From: Serratia ficaria
GTDB lineage: Bacteria > Pseudomonadota > Gammaproteobacteria > Enterobacterales > Enterobacteriaceae
Length of the DNA: 64,000 nucleotides
Assembly (NCBI RefSeq): GCF_900187015.1
Contig: NZ_LT906479.1
Span: 3,472,001 to 3,536,000 of the forward strand
Direction of reading: 5' to 3'
Shown here: one piece after another, positions 26,082 through 36,779 of the stretch
Numbering within the stretch: the stretch's first letter is position 1
Layout: every line of letters begins with the position of its first letter
The notes under the pieces: generated by a model
What the model was told of the DNA's origin: nothing
Database searches by the model: none
What the model saw: only the letters and a program-made list of their open reading frames with translations
Position numbers and translations under genes: made by a program

Positions 26082-27131
26082 CTACCAGCGCGTAGCCTGC
26101 ATATCAATCACAAAGCGGTACTTAACGTCCCCCTTAAGCATACGGCCGAAGGCAGCCTCGATATCCTCGCCACCGATCATTTCAATATCGGCGGTAATAT
26201 TGTGCTCGCCGCAGAAATTCAGCATCTCCTGGGTTTCCTGAATGCTGCCAATCGACGAACCGCTGATGCTTAAACGTCGAAACACCATGGGCGTAATATT
26301 CGGCGAGTCGTGCGGCTGGTCAGGAATACCCACCAACACCAGGCGGCCATTGGTTTTCAGCGTTGCCAGATAAGGATCCAGATCGTGCGGTGCCGCTACG
26401 CAGTCAATAATAAAATCCAGCGAGGTTCGGCAGGCAGCCATTTGCGCGGCATCGCGCGATACCACGACCTGTTTTGCCCCCAGACGACGGGCATCTTCGC
26501 CCTTCTCCGGGGAGGTGGTGAACAGCGTCACTTCCGCCCCCATCGCACTGGCCAGCTTCACGGCCATATGGCCTAACCCCCCCAGCCCCACGACACCAAC
26601 GCGATCGCCTGCATTGACGTTGAAATGGCGCAGCGGCGACCATACGGTCACGCCCGCGCACAACAGCGGCGCAACCCCGGCAAGCGACAGGTTTCGCGGT
26701 ACGGAAACAACAAAATGTTGATCGACAATCACGCTCTGCGCATAGCCGCCCCAGGTGCTGTCGCCGGTATATTTATCAATGCCGTTGTAGGTCGCGGTAA
26801 ACCCCGCTTCACAGTATTGTTCTTCGTGGTGCTTGCAGAAATGGCACTCGCGGCAGGAGTCGACCATCACGCCCACGCCGACGATATCGCCGGGTTTAAA
26901 ATGGGTGGCCTCGTCCCCGATCTCCACGACTCGCCCGACTATCTCGTGTCCCGGCACCAGTGGATATTGGCTGACCGCCCATTCGTTACGCGCCATATGG
27001 AGATCGGAGTGGCACACGCCGCAATAAAGGATCTCGATTTTGACATCCTGCTTTTGTAACGAGCGCAGCGAAACCTGGCCTGATGTTAAGGGTTGTGCCG
27101 CGTCATGTGCGACTAATGCGTTGATTTTCAT
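26082..27131 (-). CDS. Zinc-dependent NAD(P) alcohol dehydrogenase, YahK-like
   Basis: This 349-residue medium-chain dehydrogenase has the catalytic zinc site (CGVCHSDLH near 37-45; GHE near 61), the structural zinc cysteines (CRECHFCKHHEEQYC near 93-107) and a Rossmann loop GLGGLGHMAVK near 177. It belongs to the cinnamyl-alcohol/aldehyde reductase group that includes E. coli YahK and reduces a range of aldehydes. It is divergent from an HxlR regulator with a short shared promoter, so it is probably induced by a reactive aldehyde or similar stress. Confidence 0.9.
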   Translation of the reverse strand: MKINALVAHDAAQPLTSGQVSLRSLQKQDVKIEILYCGVCHSDLHMARNEWAVSQYPLVPGHEIVGRVVEIGDEATHFKPGDIVGVGVMVDSCRECHFCKHHEEQYCEAGFTATYNGIDKYTGDSTWGGYAQSVIVDQHFVVSVPRNLSLAGVAPLLCAGVTVWSPLRHFNVNAGDRVGVVGLGGLGHMAVKLASAMGAEVTLFTTSPEKGEDARRLGAKQVVVSRDAAQMAACRTSLDFIIDCVAAPHDLDPYLATLKTNGRLVLVGIPDQPHDSPNITPMVFRRLSISGSSIGSIQETQEMLNFCGEHNITADIEMIGGEDIEAAFGRMLKGDVKYRFVIDMQATRW

Positions 27132-27207
27132 CTTGCCTCAAGAATGTGCTGGTTTTGGCTAACTCAAGGGGGCAGACTATAGTCAACAGGGTTTCATATT
27201 GATAGTA

Positions 27208-27223
27208 GTTACCATTTGGTGAC
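27208..27223. promoter_or_regulatory. Candidate HxlR operator
   Basis: GTTACCATTTGGTGAC is an inverted repeat (GTTACC / GGTGAC, one mismatch, 4-bp spacer) in the 112-bp gap between the alcohol dehydrogenase and hxlR-type genes. Its spacing suits a winged-helix dimer. No direct evidence beyond symmetry and position. Confidence 0.4.
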
Positions 27224-27243
27224 CATAAGCAGAGGACAGAACA

Positions 27244-27630
27244 GTGCCAGCCTGGGTTGAGGGTAAACTCTTTTTCTATGCGGACTCGCCGCCGCGCCGC
27301 CTGATGGAGCTCTTTTCAGTTAAATGGAGCACAATGGTGCTGCACGCGCTGTATCACTGGCCGGATGAACGCGCACGCACCGGTGAGTTACAACGCAGCT
27401 TGCAGGGGATTTCCAAGAAAATGCTGTTCCAAACGCTGAAAGAGTTGGAGCTGCGCGGGTTGATTGCCCGCCATGTGTATGACGTGATCCCACCCAAAGT
27501 CGATTACCGGCTGACCCCACTTGGCCGAACCTTGGCCGAACCCATTGAGCAAATGTACCAATGGGGGTTAGAAAATCAGTCCGCACTGGATAAAATGGCA
27601 GCCAATTATCAGGCGGCGGCGTCCGACTAA
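27244..27630 (+). CDS. HxlR-family transcriptional regulator
   Basis: This 128-residue protein starts with GTG after AGAGGACA. It is a single winged-helix domain of the HxlR/MarR-like type (LMELFSVKWSTMVLHALYHWP near 20-40; GISKKMLFQTLKELELRGL near 58-76). It contains no cysteine, so unlike several HxlR proteins it cannot sense oxidants by thiol chemistry. It is divergent from the alcohol dehydrogenase gene and is likely its regulator. The effector is unknown. Confidence 0.9.
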   Translation: MPAWVEGKLFFYADSPPRRLMELFSVKWSTMVLHALYHWPDERARTGELQRSLQGISKKMLFQTLKELELRGLIARHVYDVIPPKVDYRLTPLGRTLAEPIEQMYQWGLENQSALDKMAANYQAAASD

Positions 27631-27647
27631 CCGTTGGGCGCTTCGTT

Positions 27648-28043
27648 CTACGCGTTTTGGTAGAGATCCCAGCGGTTGCCGTAGATATCTTCAAACACAA
27701 CCACCGTTCCGTAGCCCTCCTCACGGGGCTCTTCGCAGAAATGAACCCCTTTGGCTTTCATCGCGTGGTAATCGCGCCAGAAATCGTCGGTCTGCAGGAA
27801 CAGAAACACCCTGCCGCCGCATTGGTTACCAATAAAGCCTTCCTGTTTCGCGTTCGAGGCTCGGGCCAGAAGAATGTTGCAATCGCTTTCCGGGTTCGGC
27901 GTCACCACTACCCAGCGCTTCCCCGGTTGCGGCGTGTCTTCAACGAGGGTAAAACCCAACTTGTCTGTGTAATACTCGATTGCGCGATCGTAATCATCGA
28001 CCACCACGGCCACATATCCCATGCATCGCTTCTGCGTTCTCAT
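27648..28043 (-). CDS. VOC-superfamily (glyoxalase-like) protein
   Basis: This 131-residue protein starts at ATG 28043, with GGAG upstream; the longer frame adds 31 residues without support. It has one vicinal oxygen chelate pattern pair (CMGYVAVVVDDYDRAIEYYTDKLGF, and VVVFEDIYGNRWDLYQ at the end). VOC proteins include glyoxalases, dioxygenases and antibiotic-binding proteins, so function is open. It converges with the HxlR gene with a 17-bp gap. Confidence 0.85.
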   Translation of the reverse strand: MRTQKRCMGYVAVVVDDYDRAIEYYTDKLGFTLVEDTPQPGKRWVVVTPNPESDCNILLARASNAKQEGFIGNQCGGRVFLFLQTDDFWRDYHAMKAKGVHFCEEPREEGYGTVVVFEDIYGNRWDLYQNA

Positions 28044-28242
28044 TTTTCTGCTCCGTCTAGTTTCAGGCATAACGGGTCTGAAACTCTTTTTATCACAAAC
28101 GCGCTTCATTCCGAGCCTGTATATGGCCCAAGGCATCGGTGCCTACCACAGTCACAAAACGGCCTGCTGTGAGAGAAAAACGGACATTAACGCCGAATTC
28201 AACAACTCATTCGCTTGAGCGCCTTGTCAGTATTCATTGCTA

Positions 28243-28653
28243 TCATTCAACTCGACGCTGCTTTAATATTTTGCTTATCTCATTTACTGCCGCCTGTTCT
28301 TCTTTTTGAAATGTATTTGGCTCAATGGTCGCGTTCAAAGATTGATAACCAAAAAATGCGGAAACTGCTCCCATCAATATCGTAATAAGATCCGTCTTTC
28401 CGTTGTACATAGCCCAAATAGCCGCAGCGAAAGCTAAACAAACAGTAAGAGCATAGAATGGCTTCAAGCGCTTGATTTTCTTTCGCTGTTCAATTTTGAT
28501 ATTTTCAGCTCTAAAGGGACGGTCAGCCAACAACTCTTCGTTTGAGCAATGAATATAGAGTTTAAACTCACTTTTAGAATTATCATTTACGTTAAAATCC
28601 CCGTTAACGTTTATGTCACCGCCATTGTTAAAGTCTCTCAATTTTAACTCCAC
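28243..28653 (-). CDS. Small membrane protein with GDxNVN-type N-terminus
   Basis: This 136-residue protein is of unknown function. The N-terminus carries an Asn/Gly/Asp-rich repeat-like motif (GGDINVNGDFNVNDNS), followed by a soluble part, a basic stretch (EQRKKIKRLK) and two hydrophobic segments near residues 66-83 and 89-105. The start appears to be GTG 28653; the ribosome site is weak. Composition is AT-rich against its neighbours, which suggests recent acquisition. Confidence 0.65.
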   Translation of the reverse strand: MELKLRDFNNGGDINVNGDFNVNDNSKSEFKLYIHCSNEELLADRPFRAENIKIEQRKKIKRLKPFYALTVCLAFAAAIWAMYNGKTDLITILMGAVSAFFGYQSLNATIEPNTFQKEEQAAVNEISKILKQRRVE

Positions 28654-29133
28654 AATCTAACGTTCCACAATATTCCGCGATTGAATACTAACAATTTGTT
28701 AGAAGGTGCCGCCCCCGTACGTGGTGTATTTCCCACCTTCTTTTCTAATCATTAGTCATATCAAACTAACGTCGATATACATCTTTTTCAACATGTTTTT
28801 CTGAAATCACCAAAACGTCTTCCGATAAAATTTATACAGATAGTACGTAGCCGTTTCTGGATTTTGCTCAGGATGAACGACTGATAGTTTAGCCAGTGAC
28901 TCGGTGTACATTTTAGACAACGGGAAGAAGAGATGTTGATAAAAGTTTAAGGAGTTACTTAAGTCCGCTCTTGCCACCAAGCAAACCGCCATTTCAATAC
29001 GCCACACAACCCCAACCTTCCCCCCAAGCACGCTTTTTGCCGCCCCCACCTCACCGAGTGACTTACATCTGGCATACCTCCGGCCCCTTCCCTACAATAA
29101 GGGATCTGTTGAGGCATAACGCAAGGAAAGACG
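28654..29133. other. AT-rich intergenic region with possible gene remnant
   Basis: This 480-bp region separates two unrelated units. A minus-strand frame ending near 28807 encodes a tail finishing in YYLYKFYRKTFW that reads like a real C-terminus, but no good start or ribosome site exists, so it may be a decayed gene. A hairpin-like repeat (AGAAGGTG near 28700, CACCTTCT near 28735) followed by a short T-run could be a plus-strand terminator. Confidence 0.35.
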
Positions 29134-30138
29134 GTGTCGAAAGCCAACTCCAATGCCACCATCGTGGATATCGCCCGCCGCGCCAGGGTGACCAACATCA
29201 CCGTTTCCCGCGCGTTCAATAAGCCCGAGTTGGTCAAGCCGGAAACCCGCGAGCGCATTCACGCCATCGCCAAAGAGCTGAACTACGTGCCCAACGCCTT
29301 CGCCCAGGGGCTGAAAAGCAGCAGCAGCCAGATTATCGGCATCGTCACCAGCAGCATGTACAACCCGTTTTATTCCGGCCTGATCAAGACCGTGTCGCGC
29401 ATCGCGCGGCTGCAGGGCTACCAGATCATGCTGTTCGACACCGACGGCAGCGAAGAGGCGGAAATGCGGGCCATTCAGGCGCTGTTCGGCTACAAGGCGC
29501 GCGGCATACTGCTTTCGGCGGTGCGCGACGATAAAAACTACCGCCCCGCCTACCTGGAATTAGCCGAGGTGTATCGCATCCCCCTGATCCTGATCGACCG
29601 CGACCTCTACGATCAGCAGCTGAGCGGCGTGTTCCTCAATAACCGCGAAATCGGCACCCTGGCCGGGGAATATCTGGCGCAGCAGCCGGAAAGAAAAATG
29701 CTGATTATCGGCGGGCCGGCCGATTCGGAAATTACGCTGGCGCGCACCGCCGGCATCGTCGACGCGCTGCGGGACAACGGCCACGATATCCATATCATCA
29801 ACGGCGATTACGATTTTAACTCGCAGGAAGCGGCGGTGAGGGCGTATCTTGCGGCGGCGGAAACCCTGCCGGACTATATCATCGGCCTGAACGGCATCAT
29901 TACGCTGGGGGCGATCTCCCTGTGTCACGAGCTGGGCATTTATCAGCGGGTCAAATTCTTCTCGATCGATGAACCGCCGCGCGCCGGCGCCTACGGCCTG
30001 CATATCGCCGGGGTGTATCACGACACCCAAATGCTGGGGGAGATCGCCGCAGATCTGCTGTTCAGCGCGATTAACGCCAGCCGCGGCGAGCTGCCGGTGC
30101 GCAGGGAATTCTTCACCGGCTCGCTGCTGAATCGCTGA
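29134..30138 (+). CDS. LacI-family regulator of the pentitol operon
   Basis: This 334-residue regulator starts with GTG after AAGGAAAG. The N-terminal LacI helix-turn-helix is clear (ATIVDIARRARVTNITVSRA near 8-27, hinge NYVPNAFAQGLKS near 50-62), and a periplasmic-binding-protein-like sugar domain follows. It is convergent with the pentitol/L-xylulose operon, which ends 8 bp away. The paired LacI-type operators in front of that operon (37889-38001) are the likely targets. The inducer is probably a pentitol or L-xylulose-related sugar. Confidence 0.9.
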   Translation: MSKANSNATIVDIARRARVTNITVSRAFNKPELVKPETRERIHAIAKELNYVPNAFAQGLKSSSSQIIGIVTSSMYNPFYSGLIKTVSRIARLQGYQIMLFDTDGSEEAEMRAIQALFGYKARGILLSAVRDDKNYRPAYLELAEVYRIPLILIDRDLYDQQLSGVFLNNREIGTLAGEYLAQQPERKMLIIGGPADSEITLARTAGIVDALRDNGHDIHIINGDYDFNSQEAAVRAYLAAAETLPDYIIGLNGIITLGAISLCHELGIYQRVKFFSIDEPPRAGAYGLHIAGVYHDTQMLGEIAADLLFSAINASRGELPVRREFFTGSLLNR

Positions 30139-30145
30139 AGGCGGG

Positions 30146-30838
30146 TTATTGCCCGTAGTAGGCGTGTTTGCCGTGCTTGCGCAGGAAATGCTTGTCCAGC
30201 AGCTGCGGCTGCATCGGGGCGATCGCCGGCGCAAGCTGGCGCGTGGCCATCGCCATCACCGCCACCTCCTCCATCACCACCGCATTGTGCACCGCATCCG
30301 CCGCATCCTTGCCCCAGGCGAACGGCCCGTGGGAATACACCAGCACCCCCGGCACCTGCTGCGGATCGCGCCCCGCCTGGTTGAAGGTCTCAATAATCAC
30401 CTTGCCGGTTTCCCCCTCGTAGTCGCCGGCAATCTCCGCTTCGTTCATCGGCCGGGTGCAGGGAATGTCGCCATAAAAATAGTCGGCGTGGGTGGTGCCC
30501 AGCGCCGGGATCGGCTGCCCGGCCTGCGCCCAGATGGTGGCGTTGCGGCTGTGGGTGTGCACCACCCCGCCGATCGCCGGAAAGGCGCGGTACAGGGCCA
30601 GATGGGTGGCGGTGTCGGATGAGGGTTTGCGGTGCCCCTCACACACCCGGCCTTCCAGATCCACCACCACCAAATCCTCCAGCGTCATCTGTTCATAGGC
30701 GATGCCCGAAGGCTTGATCACCACCAGCCCGTTTTGACGGTCGATCGCCGAGACGTTGCCCCAGGTAAAGGTCACCAGCCCATAGGCCGGCAGGCTGAGG
30801 TTGGCGGCCAGCACCCGCTGTTTGAGTTCGTTCAGCAT
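30146..30838 (-). CDS. araD: L-ribulose-5-phosphate 4-epimerase
   Basis: This 230-residue class II aldolase-fold enzyme converts L-ribulose 5-phosphate to D-xylulose 5-phosphate, the entry to the pentose phosphate pathway. It closely resembles AraD/UlaF/Sgb[11 protein letters not shown] near 25-34, [11 protein letters not shown], metal ligands in [16 protein letters not shown] near 92-107, [11 protein letters not shown] near 168-178, and the C-terminus HGKHAYYGQ. It overlaps the 3-epimerase gene by 7 bp and is the last gene of the operon. The araD symbol names the activity; it may not be the arabinose-operon copy. Confidence 0.92.
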   Translation of the reverse strand: MLNELKQRVLAANLSLPAYGLVTFTWGNVSAIDRQNGLVVIKPSGIAYEQMTLEDLVVVDLEGRVCEGHRKPSSDTATHLALYRAFPAIGGVVHTHSRNATIWAQAGQPIPALGTTHADYFYGDIPCTRPMNEAEIAGDYEGETGKVIIETFNQAGRDPQQVPGVLVYSHGPFAWGKDAADAVHNAVVMEEVAVMAMATRQLAPAIAPMQPQLLDKHFLRKHGKHAYYGQ

Positions 30839-31701
30839 GCAATCCCCCCGCTGATCATCTGTTGCTCCATCCAGGCCTTGGCCTGGCGGATGCGGTTAAT
30901 GTCCTGCTCGTCGTCGCGCGCCCACATTTCCAGCAGGAAAGGGCCGCGATAGTTGAGCGATTTGAGAATGGCGAAGGCGTGCGCGAAATCTACGCAGCCT
31001 TCGCCGAAGGGCACGTCGCGAAACTGCCCGGCCGAGCCCGGCGCCACCGGCACGGTGTCTTTCAGGTGGATCGCGGTGATCTGCTCGATCCCCTGTGCCA
31101 GCTCGGTTGCCAGATCGTTGCCCCAGGCGCTGAGGTTGCCGATATCCGGGTAAACGGTGAACCACGGGCTGCCGACGTGGCGCGCGATGTCCCGCCATTT
31201 GCTGATGCTGCTGATGAACGGAGTGTCCATCACCTCGACCGACAGCATCACCTGCGCCCTGGCCGCCTGCTCCACCGCCCACTGCATGCCCTCGATAAAA
31301 CGCTGGCGCGTATGGCGATCGGAAGCCTCGTAGTACACGTCGTAACCCGCCAGCTGAATGTTGCGGATGCCGAGATCGCCGGCGAACGCCAGCGCCTTGG
31401 TCAGCAATACCCTGGCGTGCTGCCGGGTGGCCGCGTCGGCGCTGCCGAACGGATAACGCCGGTGCGCCGACAGGCACATGCTCGGCACCGCCACCCCGCT
31501 GTCGAACCGGGCGTTGATAAACGCCAGCCGCTCGCGGCGATCCCAGTCCAGGCGCTGCTGGCGCGCCGGCTGTTCGTCGATGGAAATCTCCATAAACTGA
31601 AAGCCCAGCTCGCCGGCGGTCGCCAGCCGCTGCGCCCAGCTCAGGCCGGCGGGCAGCGCTTTCTCGTACAGCCCCAGACAGGCGGCGCTAGTGGTTTGCA
31701 T
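30832..31701 (-). CDS. L-xylulose/L-ribulose-5-phosphate 3-epimerase, UlaE-like
   Basis: This 289-residue TIM-barrel enzyme matches UlaE/SgbU, which converts L-xylulose 5-phosphate to L-ribulose 5-phosphate. Family landmarks are [50 protein letters not shown] and FGEGCVDF. I chose ATG 31701 with GAGG upstream. The start overlaps the kinase gene by 14 bp and the stop overlaps the araD-like start, so these three enzymes are translationally linked and catalyse consecutive steps. Confidence 0.9.
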   Translation of the reverse strand: MQTTSAACLGLYEKALPAGLSWAQRLATAGELGFQFMEISIDEQPARQQRLDWDRRERLAFINARFDSGVAVPSMCLSAHRRYPFGSADAATRQHARVLLTKALAFAGDLGIRNIQLAGYDVYYEASDRHTRQRFIEGMQWAVEQAARAQVMLSVEVMDTPFISSISKWRDIARHVGSPWFTVYPDIGNLSAWGNDLATELAQGIEQITAIHLKDTVPVAPGSAGQFRDVPFGEGCVDFAHAFAILKSLNYRGPFLLEMWARDDEQDINRIRQAKAWMEQQMISGGIAC

Positions 31702-33175
31702 AGTTAACCTCATTCAATGCCTGCGCCACCGCCAGATAGCGCGCCATCTGGGCGCGCAGGCGGCGGTTGGCGGCGGGTTCGGGGAAATAGCGGCGCAGCC
31801 GGGGCGGCGCGGCCTCGAGCGCTTCGGAGAAACCGGCGTATTCACCGGCACCGACCGCGGCGCACAGCGCGGCGGCGCGGCAGCCGCTTTGCCGGGTCTC
31901 CACCACCTCCAGCGGCAAGTTGCCGGCGTCGGCGTAGATCTGCATCCAGACCTCCGACTGCGTCGGCCCGCCGGTCATGCGCACCCGCTCCACCCGCGGG
32001 TTGAGCTGCAGCAGGCGGTCCTGGTGGATCAGGTGAGAGAACACGATGCCCTGGTAAATCGCCTGCACCACGTCCGCCATGCCGTGGTGCCCGCTCAGGC
32101 CAATCAGCCCGCCCGGCACGCCGGCGCCGAGGTTGGAGCCGTACAGGTACGGCAGGAACAGAATGTCGCAGGCGCGTTCGCGGCGTTCGGCCACCCAGGC
32201 GTTGAACTGCGCGTAGCGCTGGCGATCGCCGCCGCAGAACTGGCGCAAAAACCACGCCAGATTGCCGGCCGAGGTCGCGCTGCCTTCGTGGGCAAAGTAG
32301 CGCCCTTCGATGCAATAACGCCCCCAGGCGTAGGGGTAGTCGGCCGGCAGCAAACGGTCGGTCACGCAGGTGGCGATCGACCAGGTGCCCGCCACCGCGC
32401 TGAGCGTACGGTGATCCGCCACGCCGGAGCTGAGCGCGGCGCCGACCACGTCGAACAGCCCGCCGTATACCGCGGTGCCCGCGCGCAGGCCGCACTGCGC
32501 CGCCGCCGCGGCCGTCACCCGCCCGGCCAGCTGTGCCGAACCGACGATCGGCGCGGTTTTGTCCGCGGCCTCTTCGATGCCGAAGGCCGCCATCAGCGCC
32601 GGGTCATAATCGCCGCTGTGCTGGTTGAACAGGTTGCTGCCGGAGATGTTGGTCACTTCGGCGGCAATCTCGCCGGTCAGCCGAAAGCGCAGATAGTCAT
32701 GCGCCATCAGCACCCGGTCGATGGCGGCGTACTGCGCCGGCTGCCGCTGTTTCAGCCAGCGCAGCAGCACCGCCGGGTGGCTGCTCCAGATCGGCTGCAG
32801 GCTGCGGGGATAGCTCAGCGCTTCAACGCCGTCGCGCCGCAATGCCTCGGCCATCGCCGCCGCCCGGGTATCCGAAGAGAGAATGCCGTTGCCGACCGGG
32901 CGGCCTTGCCGGTCGATGGCGTACAGCCCCTTGCCGTGGGCGGAGAAACTGAGGCCGCGCACCTGGCCGGCGTCGATCGCCGCCGCATGCAGCGCCTGGC
33001 GGATCACCGCGCAAACGTCATCCCACAATGCGTCCATATTGCGCTCGCTAAATCCGGGGCTAACGGAAAGCGCCCCGGCGTCGCGTTCGGCAATCGCCAT
33101 TTCCTGGCCGTCGGCGCGGTATAATCCGGCCTTGATCACCGTACCGCCGATATCCACCCCGATAAAAAATCCCAT
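31688..33175 (-). CDS. FGGY-family pentulose kinase, probably L-xylulose kinase
   Basis: This 495-residue sugar kinase has the FGGY features: N-terminal phosphate loop GVDIGGTVIKAG near 5-16, SAHGKGLYAIDRQGRPVGN near 82-100, AHDYLRFRLTGE near 158-169 and the C-terminal GGPTQSEVWMQIYADAGN near 403-420. The resemblance to LyxK, and the two downstream epimerases, point to ATP-dependent phosphorylation of L-xylulose at C5. It starts 18 bp after the permease stop. Confidence 0.9.
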   Translation of the reverse strand: MGFFIGVDIGGTVIKAGLYRADGQEMAIAERDAGALSVSPGFSERNMDALWDDVCAVIRQALHAAAIDAGQVRGLSFSAHGKGLYAIDRQGRPVGNGILSSDTRAAAMAEALRRDGVEALSYPRSLQPIWSSHPAVLLRWLKQRQPAQYAAIDRVLMAHDYLRFRLTGEIAAEVTNISGSNLFNQHSGDYDPALMAAFGIEEAADKTAPIVGSAQLAGRVTAAAAAQCGLRAGTAVYGGLFDVVGAALSSGVADHRTLSAVAGTWSIATCVTDRLLPADYPYAWGRYCIEGRYFAHEGSATSAGNLAWFLRQFCGGDRQRYAQFNAWVAERRERACDILFLPYLYGSNLGAGVPGGLIGLSGHHGMADVVQAIYQGIVFSHLIHQDRLLQLNPRVERVRMTGGPTQSEVWMQIYADAGNLPLEVVETRQSGCRAAALCAAVGAGEYAGFSEALEAAPPRLRRYFPEPAANRRLRAQMARYLAVAQALNEVNYANH

Positions 33176-33193
33176 GGCGTTATCTCCCCCGCC

Positions 33194-34179
33194 TTACTTG
33201 CGGCGCACGGAACTGAGATAGATGGCGGCCAGGATAATGCCGCCCTTCACCACGTTCTGGATATACGGGGAAACGTTCATCAGGTTGAGGCCGTTGTTCA
33301 GCACGCCGAGCATCATCGCCCCGACCAGGGTGCCGATAATCGCCCCGCGGCCGCCGGAAATCGCCGCCCCGCCCAGCACCACCGCGGCGATGGCGTCCAG
33401 TTCGAAGCCTTCGCCGGCGTTCGGCTGCCCGCTCATCAGGCGCGAGGTCAGCACCAGCCCGGCCAGCGCGGCGGTGAGGCCGCTGACCACGTACACCAGC
33501 ATTTTGTAGCGCGGCACGCGGATGCCGCTCAGCCGCGCCGCCTCTTCGTTGCCGCCGATGGCGTAGACGTAGCGGCCGAACGGCAGGTGGTTCAGCATCA
33601 GCCAGGCCAGCAGGTACACGCCGATCATGATCAGGATCGGCACCTGAATGCCCAGCAGCGTGCCGCGGCCGAAGAAAGAAAACATCTCGGGCAGGCCGGA
33701 GATCGGATAACCGCCGGTGTACAGCAGCGCCAGGCCGCGGGCGATGCCCATCGACGCCAGGGTGACGATGATCGGCGGCATGCGCAGATAGGCGATGCAG
33801 GCGCCGTTGGCCAGGCCGAACAGCGCGCCGATCGTTAACGCCGCCAGCATCGCCAGCGGGATAGGCACCGCGGCCAGCATCAGCCCGGCGGCGATGGAGC
33901 CCGCCAGCGCCATCACCGGGCCGACGGACAGATCGATGCCGCCGGTCAGGATCGCGCAGGTCATGCCGACGGCGATGATGGCGTTGATCGACACCTGCCG
34001 CGCCACGTTGGTCAGGTTGTTTACCGTCAGGAAGCTGTCGTTCAGCCCGCTCATCAGCACGAACAGGATCACGAAACCGATAAACGGCAGCACCGCCGGG
34101 TGATGCAGGCGTTTTTCCCAGCGCTTGCTGAGGCCGGGGCCGGCGGCGCGCCCCGTTGCGGAAGACTGTTCAATTCCGA

Positions 34180-34183
<4 letters not shown>
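33194..34183 (-). CDS. Ribose-type sugar ABC transporter permease
   Basis: This 329-residue inner-membrane protein has about ten hydrophobic segments and matches RbsC-type permeases ([21 protein letters not shown] near 70-90; [16 protein letters not shown] near 205-220; [14 protein letters not shown] near 267-280). It overlaps the ATPase gene by 4 bp. It forms the channel of the importer with the ATPase and binding protein encoded just upstream. Confidence 0.92.
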
Positions 34184-35679
<1,496 letters not shown>

Positions 35680-35690
35680 ACCCTCCGCGT

Positions 35691-35718
35691 TTATCGCTCC
35701 GCCCGAACGGAGCGATAA
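35691..35718 (-). repeat. Intercistronic hairpin after the binding-protein gene
   Basis: TTATCGCTCCG (35691-35701) pairs exactly with 35708-35718 around a 6-nt loop, in the 48-bp gap between binding-protein and ATPase genes. Such hairpins commonly protect the binding-protein mRNA and lower expression of later genes. Confidence 0.65.
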
Positions 35719-35727
35719 TTGACGCCT

Positions 35728-36645
35728 TTACCAGCTGAAGCCCGCCGCGTTGCTGTGGTCGATCAGCTTCACTTTTACCGGCACGGTTTTCGGCACGTTG
35801 GCGCCCCAATAGCGGGCCAGCGCGATGCCCAACGCGATACGCAGCTGATCGCGCGGGAACTGGGCCGAGGTGGCGATGAACGGCGAATTCGGCTTCAGGA
35901 TCTCCTTAATCGCCTCCGGCTGGCCGTCGACGCTGACCAGCTTCACCTTGGCGCCATTGCTTTCTATCGCCGCCAGCGCGCCCAGCGCGCCGATGTCATT
36001 GACGCTGAAAATCCCCGCCAGGTCCGGCGCCGACTGCAGCATGTTCTCCGTTACCGTCAGCGCGGTATCGCGCTCCTGCTTGCCGTTTTGCTTGGTGACA
36101 ATCTTGATGTCGGGGTATTTCTTCATCGCCGCTTCGAAGCCGCGCACCCGCTCGAGGATCGGCACCACCGGAATGCCGTCGAGGATCGCCACCTTGCCCT
36201 TGCCGCCCAGCGATTTGGCCAGGTACTCGCCGGCCTGGAAACCGGCGTCGTAGTTTTCCGAGCCGACGAAGGAGTCGAGCGGCCCTTCGGCCTGGGCGTC
36301 TATCGCCACCACCACCGCGCCGGCCTTATGCGCGGAGATCACCGCCGATTGCACCCCCACCGAATCGGTCGGGTTAATCAGCAAGATATCCACCTTCTTC
36401 TGCAGCATGTCTTCGACGTCGCTGATTTGCTTGGAAACGTCATGCCGGGCATCGGCGACATACACCTTGGCGCCGATGTCATTGGCCGCCTGCTCCAGCG
36501 ATTCTTTCATGGTGACAAAATAATCGTTGTTCATTTCCTGGAATGAAATGCCAATGGTGATCTGCTTGGCCATCGCCATTTGGCTGGCCACCAACATTCC
36601 ACCGGCGATAATAAAAGGCACGGTTTTTCTGGCGAATGAAAACAT
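35728..36645 (-). CDS. Sugar ABC transporter periplasmic binding protein
   Basis: This 305-residue protein has a signal peptide ending near QMAMA-KQ and the type I periplasmic sugar-binding fold (ITIGISFQEMNNDYFVTMKESL near 29-50; INPTDSVGVQSAV near 95-107). It should capture the pentitol or pentose for the RbsA/RbsC-like importer. It lies second in the operon, flanked on both sides by hairpins, as is common for binding proteins that must be made in excess. Confidence 0.92.
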   Translation of the reverse strand: MFSFARKTVPFIIAGGMLVASQMAMAKQITIGISFQEMNNDYFVTMKESLEQAANDIGAKVYVADARHDVSKQISDVEDMLQKKVDILLINPTDSVGVQSAVISAHKAGAVVVAIDAQAEGPLDSFVGSENYDAGFQAGEYLAKSLGGKGKVAILDGIPVVPILERVRGFEAAMKKYPDIKIVTKQNGKQERDTALTVTENMLQSAPDLAGIFSVNDIGALGALAAIESNGAKVKLVSVDGQPEAIKEILKPNSPFIATSAQFPRDQLRIALGIALARYWGANVPKTVPVKVKLIDHSNAAGFSW

Positions 36646-36725
36646 AGCTTATTCTCCTGTAGGGTTCGGATATTATTGTGGTTATCAGAGCAACAGCATG
36701 TCTTGGTTTTATTTATTGATAAGGC

Positions 36726-36760
36726 GGCTTATTTCACTCTATCGCCGAGTGAAATAAGCC
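36726..36760 (-). repeat. 14-bp hairpin between dehydrogenase and binding-protein genes
   Basis: GGCTTATTTCACTC (36726-36739) pairs exactly with 36747-36760 around a 7-nt loop, inside a 134-bp gap. No T-run follows on the minus strand, so it probably stabilises mRNA or is an attenuator-like element. A second promoter for the transporter genes could lie after it. Confidence 0.6.
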
Positions 36761-36779
36761 TCGAGACTCACGTGATAAA

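Noticed and set aside
28807..29049. 80-codon minus-strand frame
   Set aside because: Its first half overlaps the lacI-side leader, there is no ribosome site, and only the C-terminal tail looks protein-like. It is noted as a possible remnant instead.
31691..33124. 477-codon frame antisense to the FGGY kinase gene
   Set aside because: The kinase motifs are complete on the minus strand; the other frame has no recognisable domain or ribosome site.
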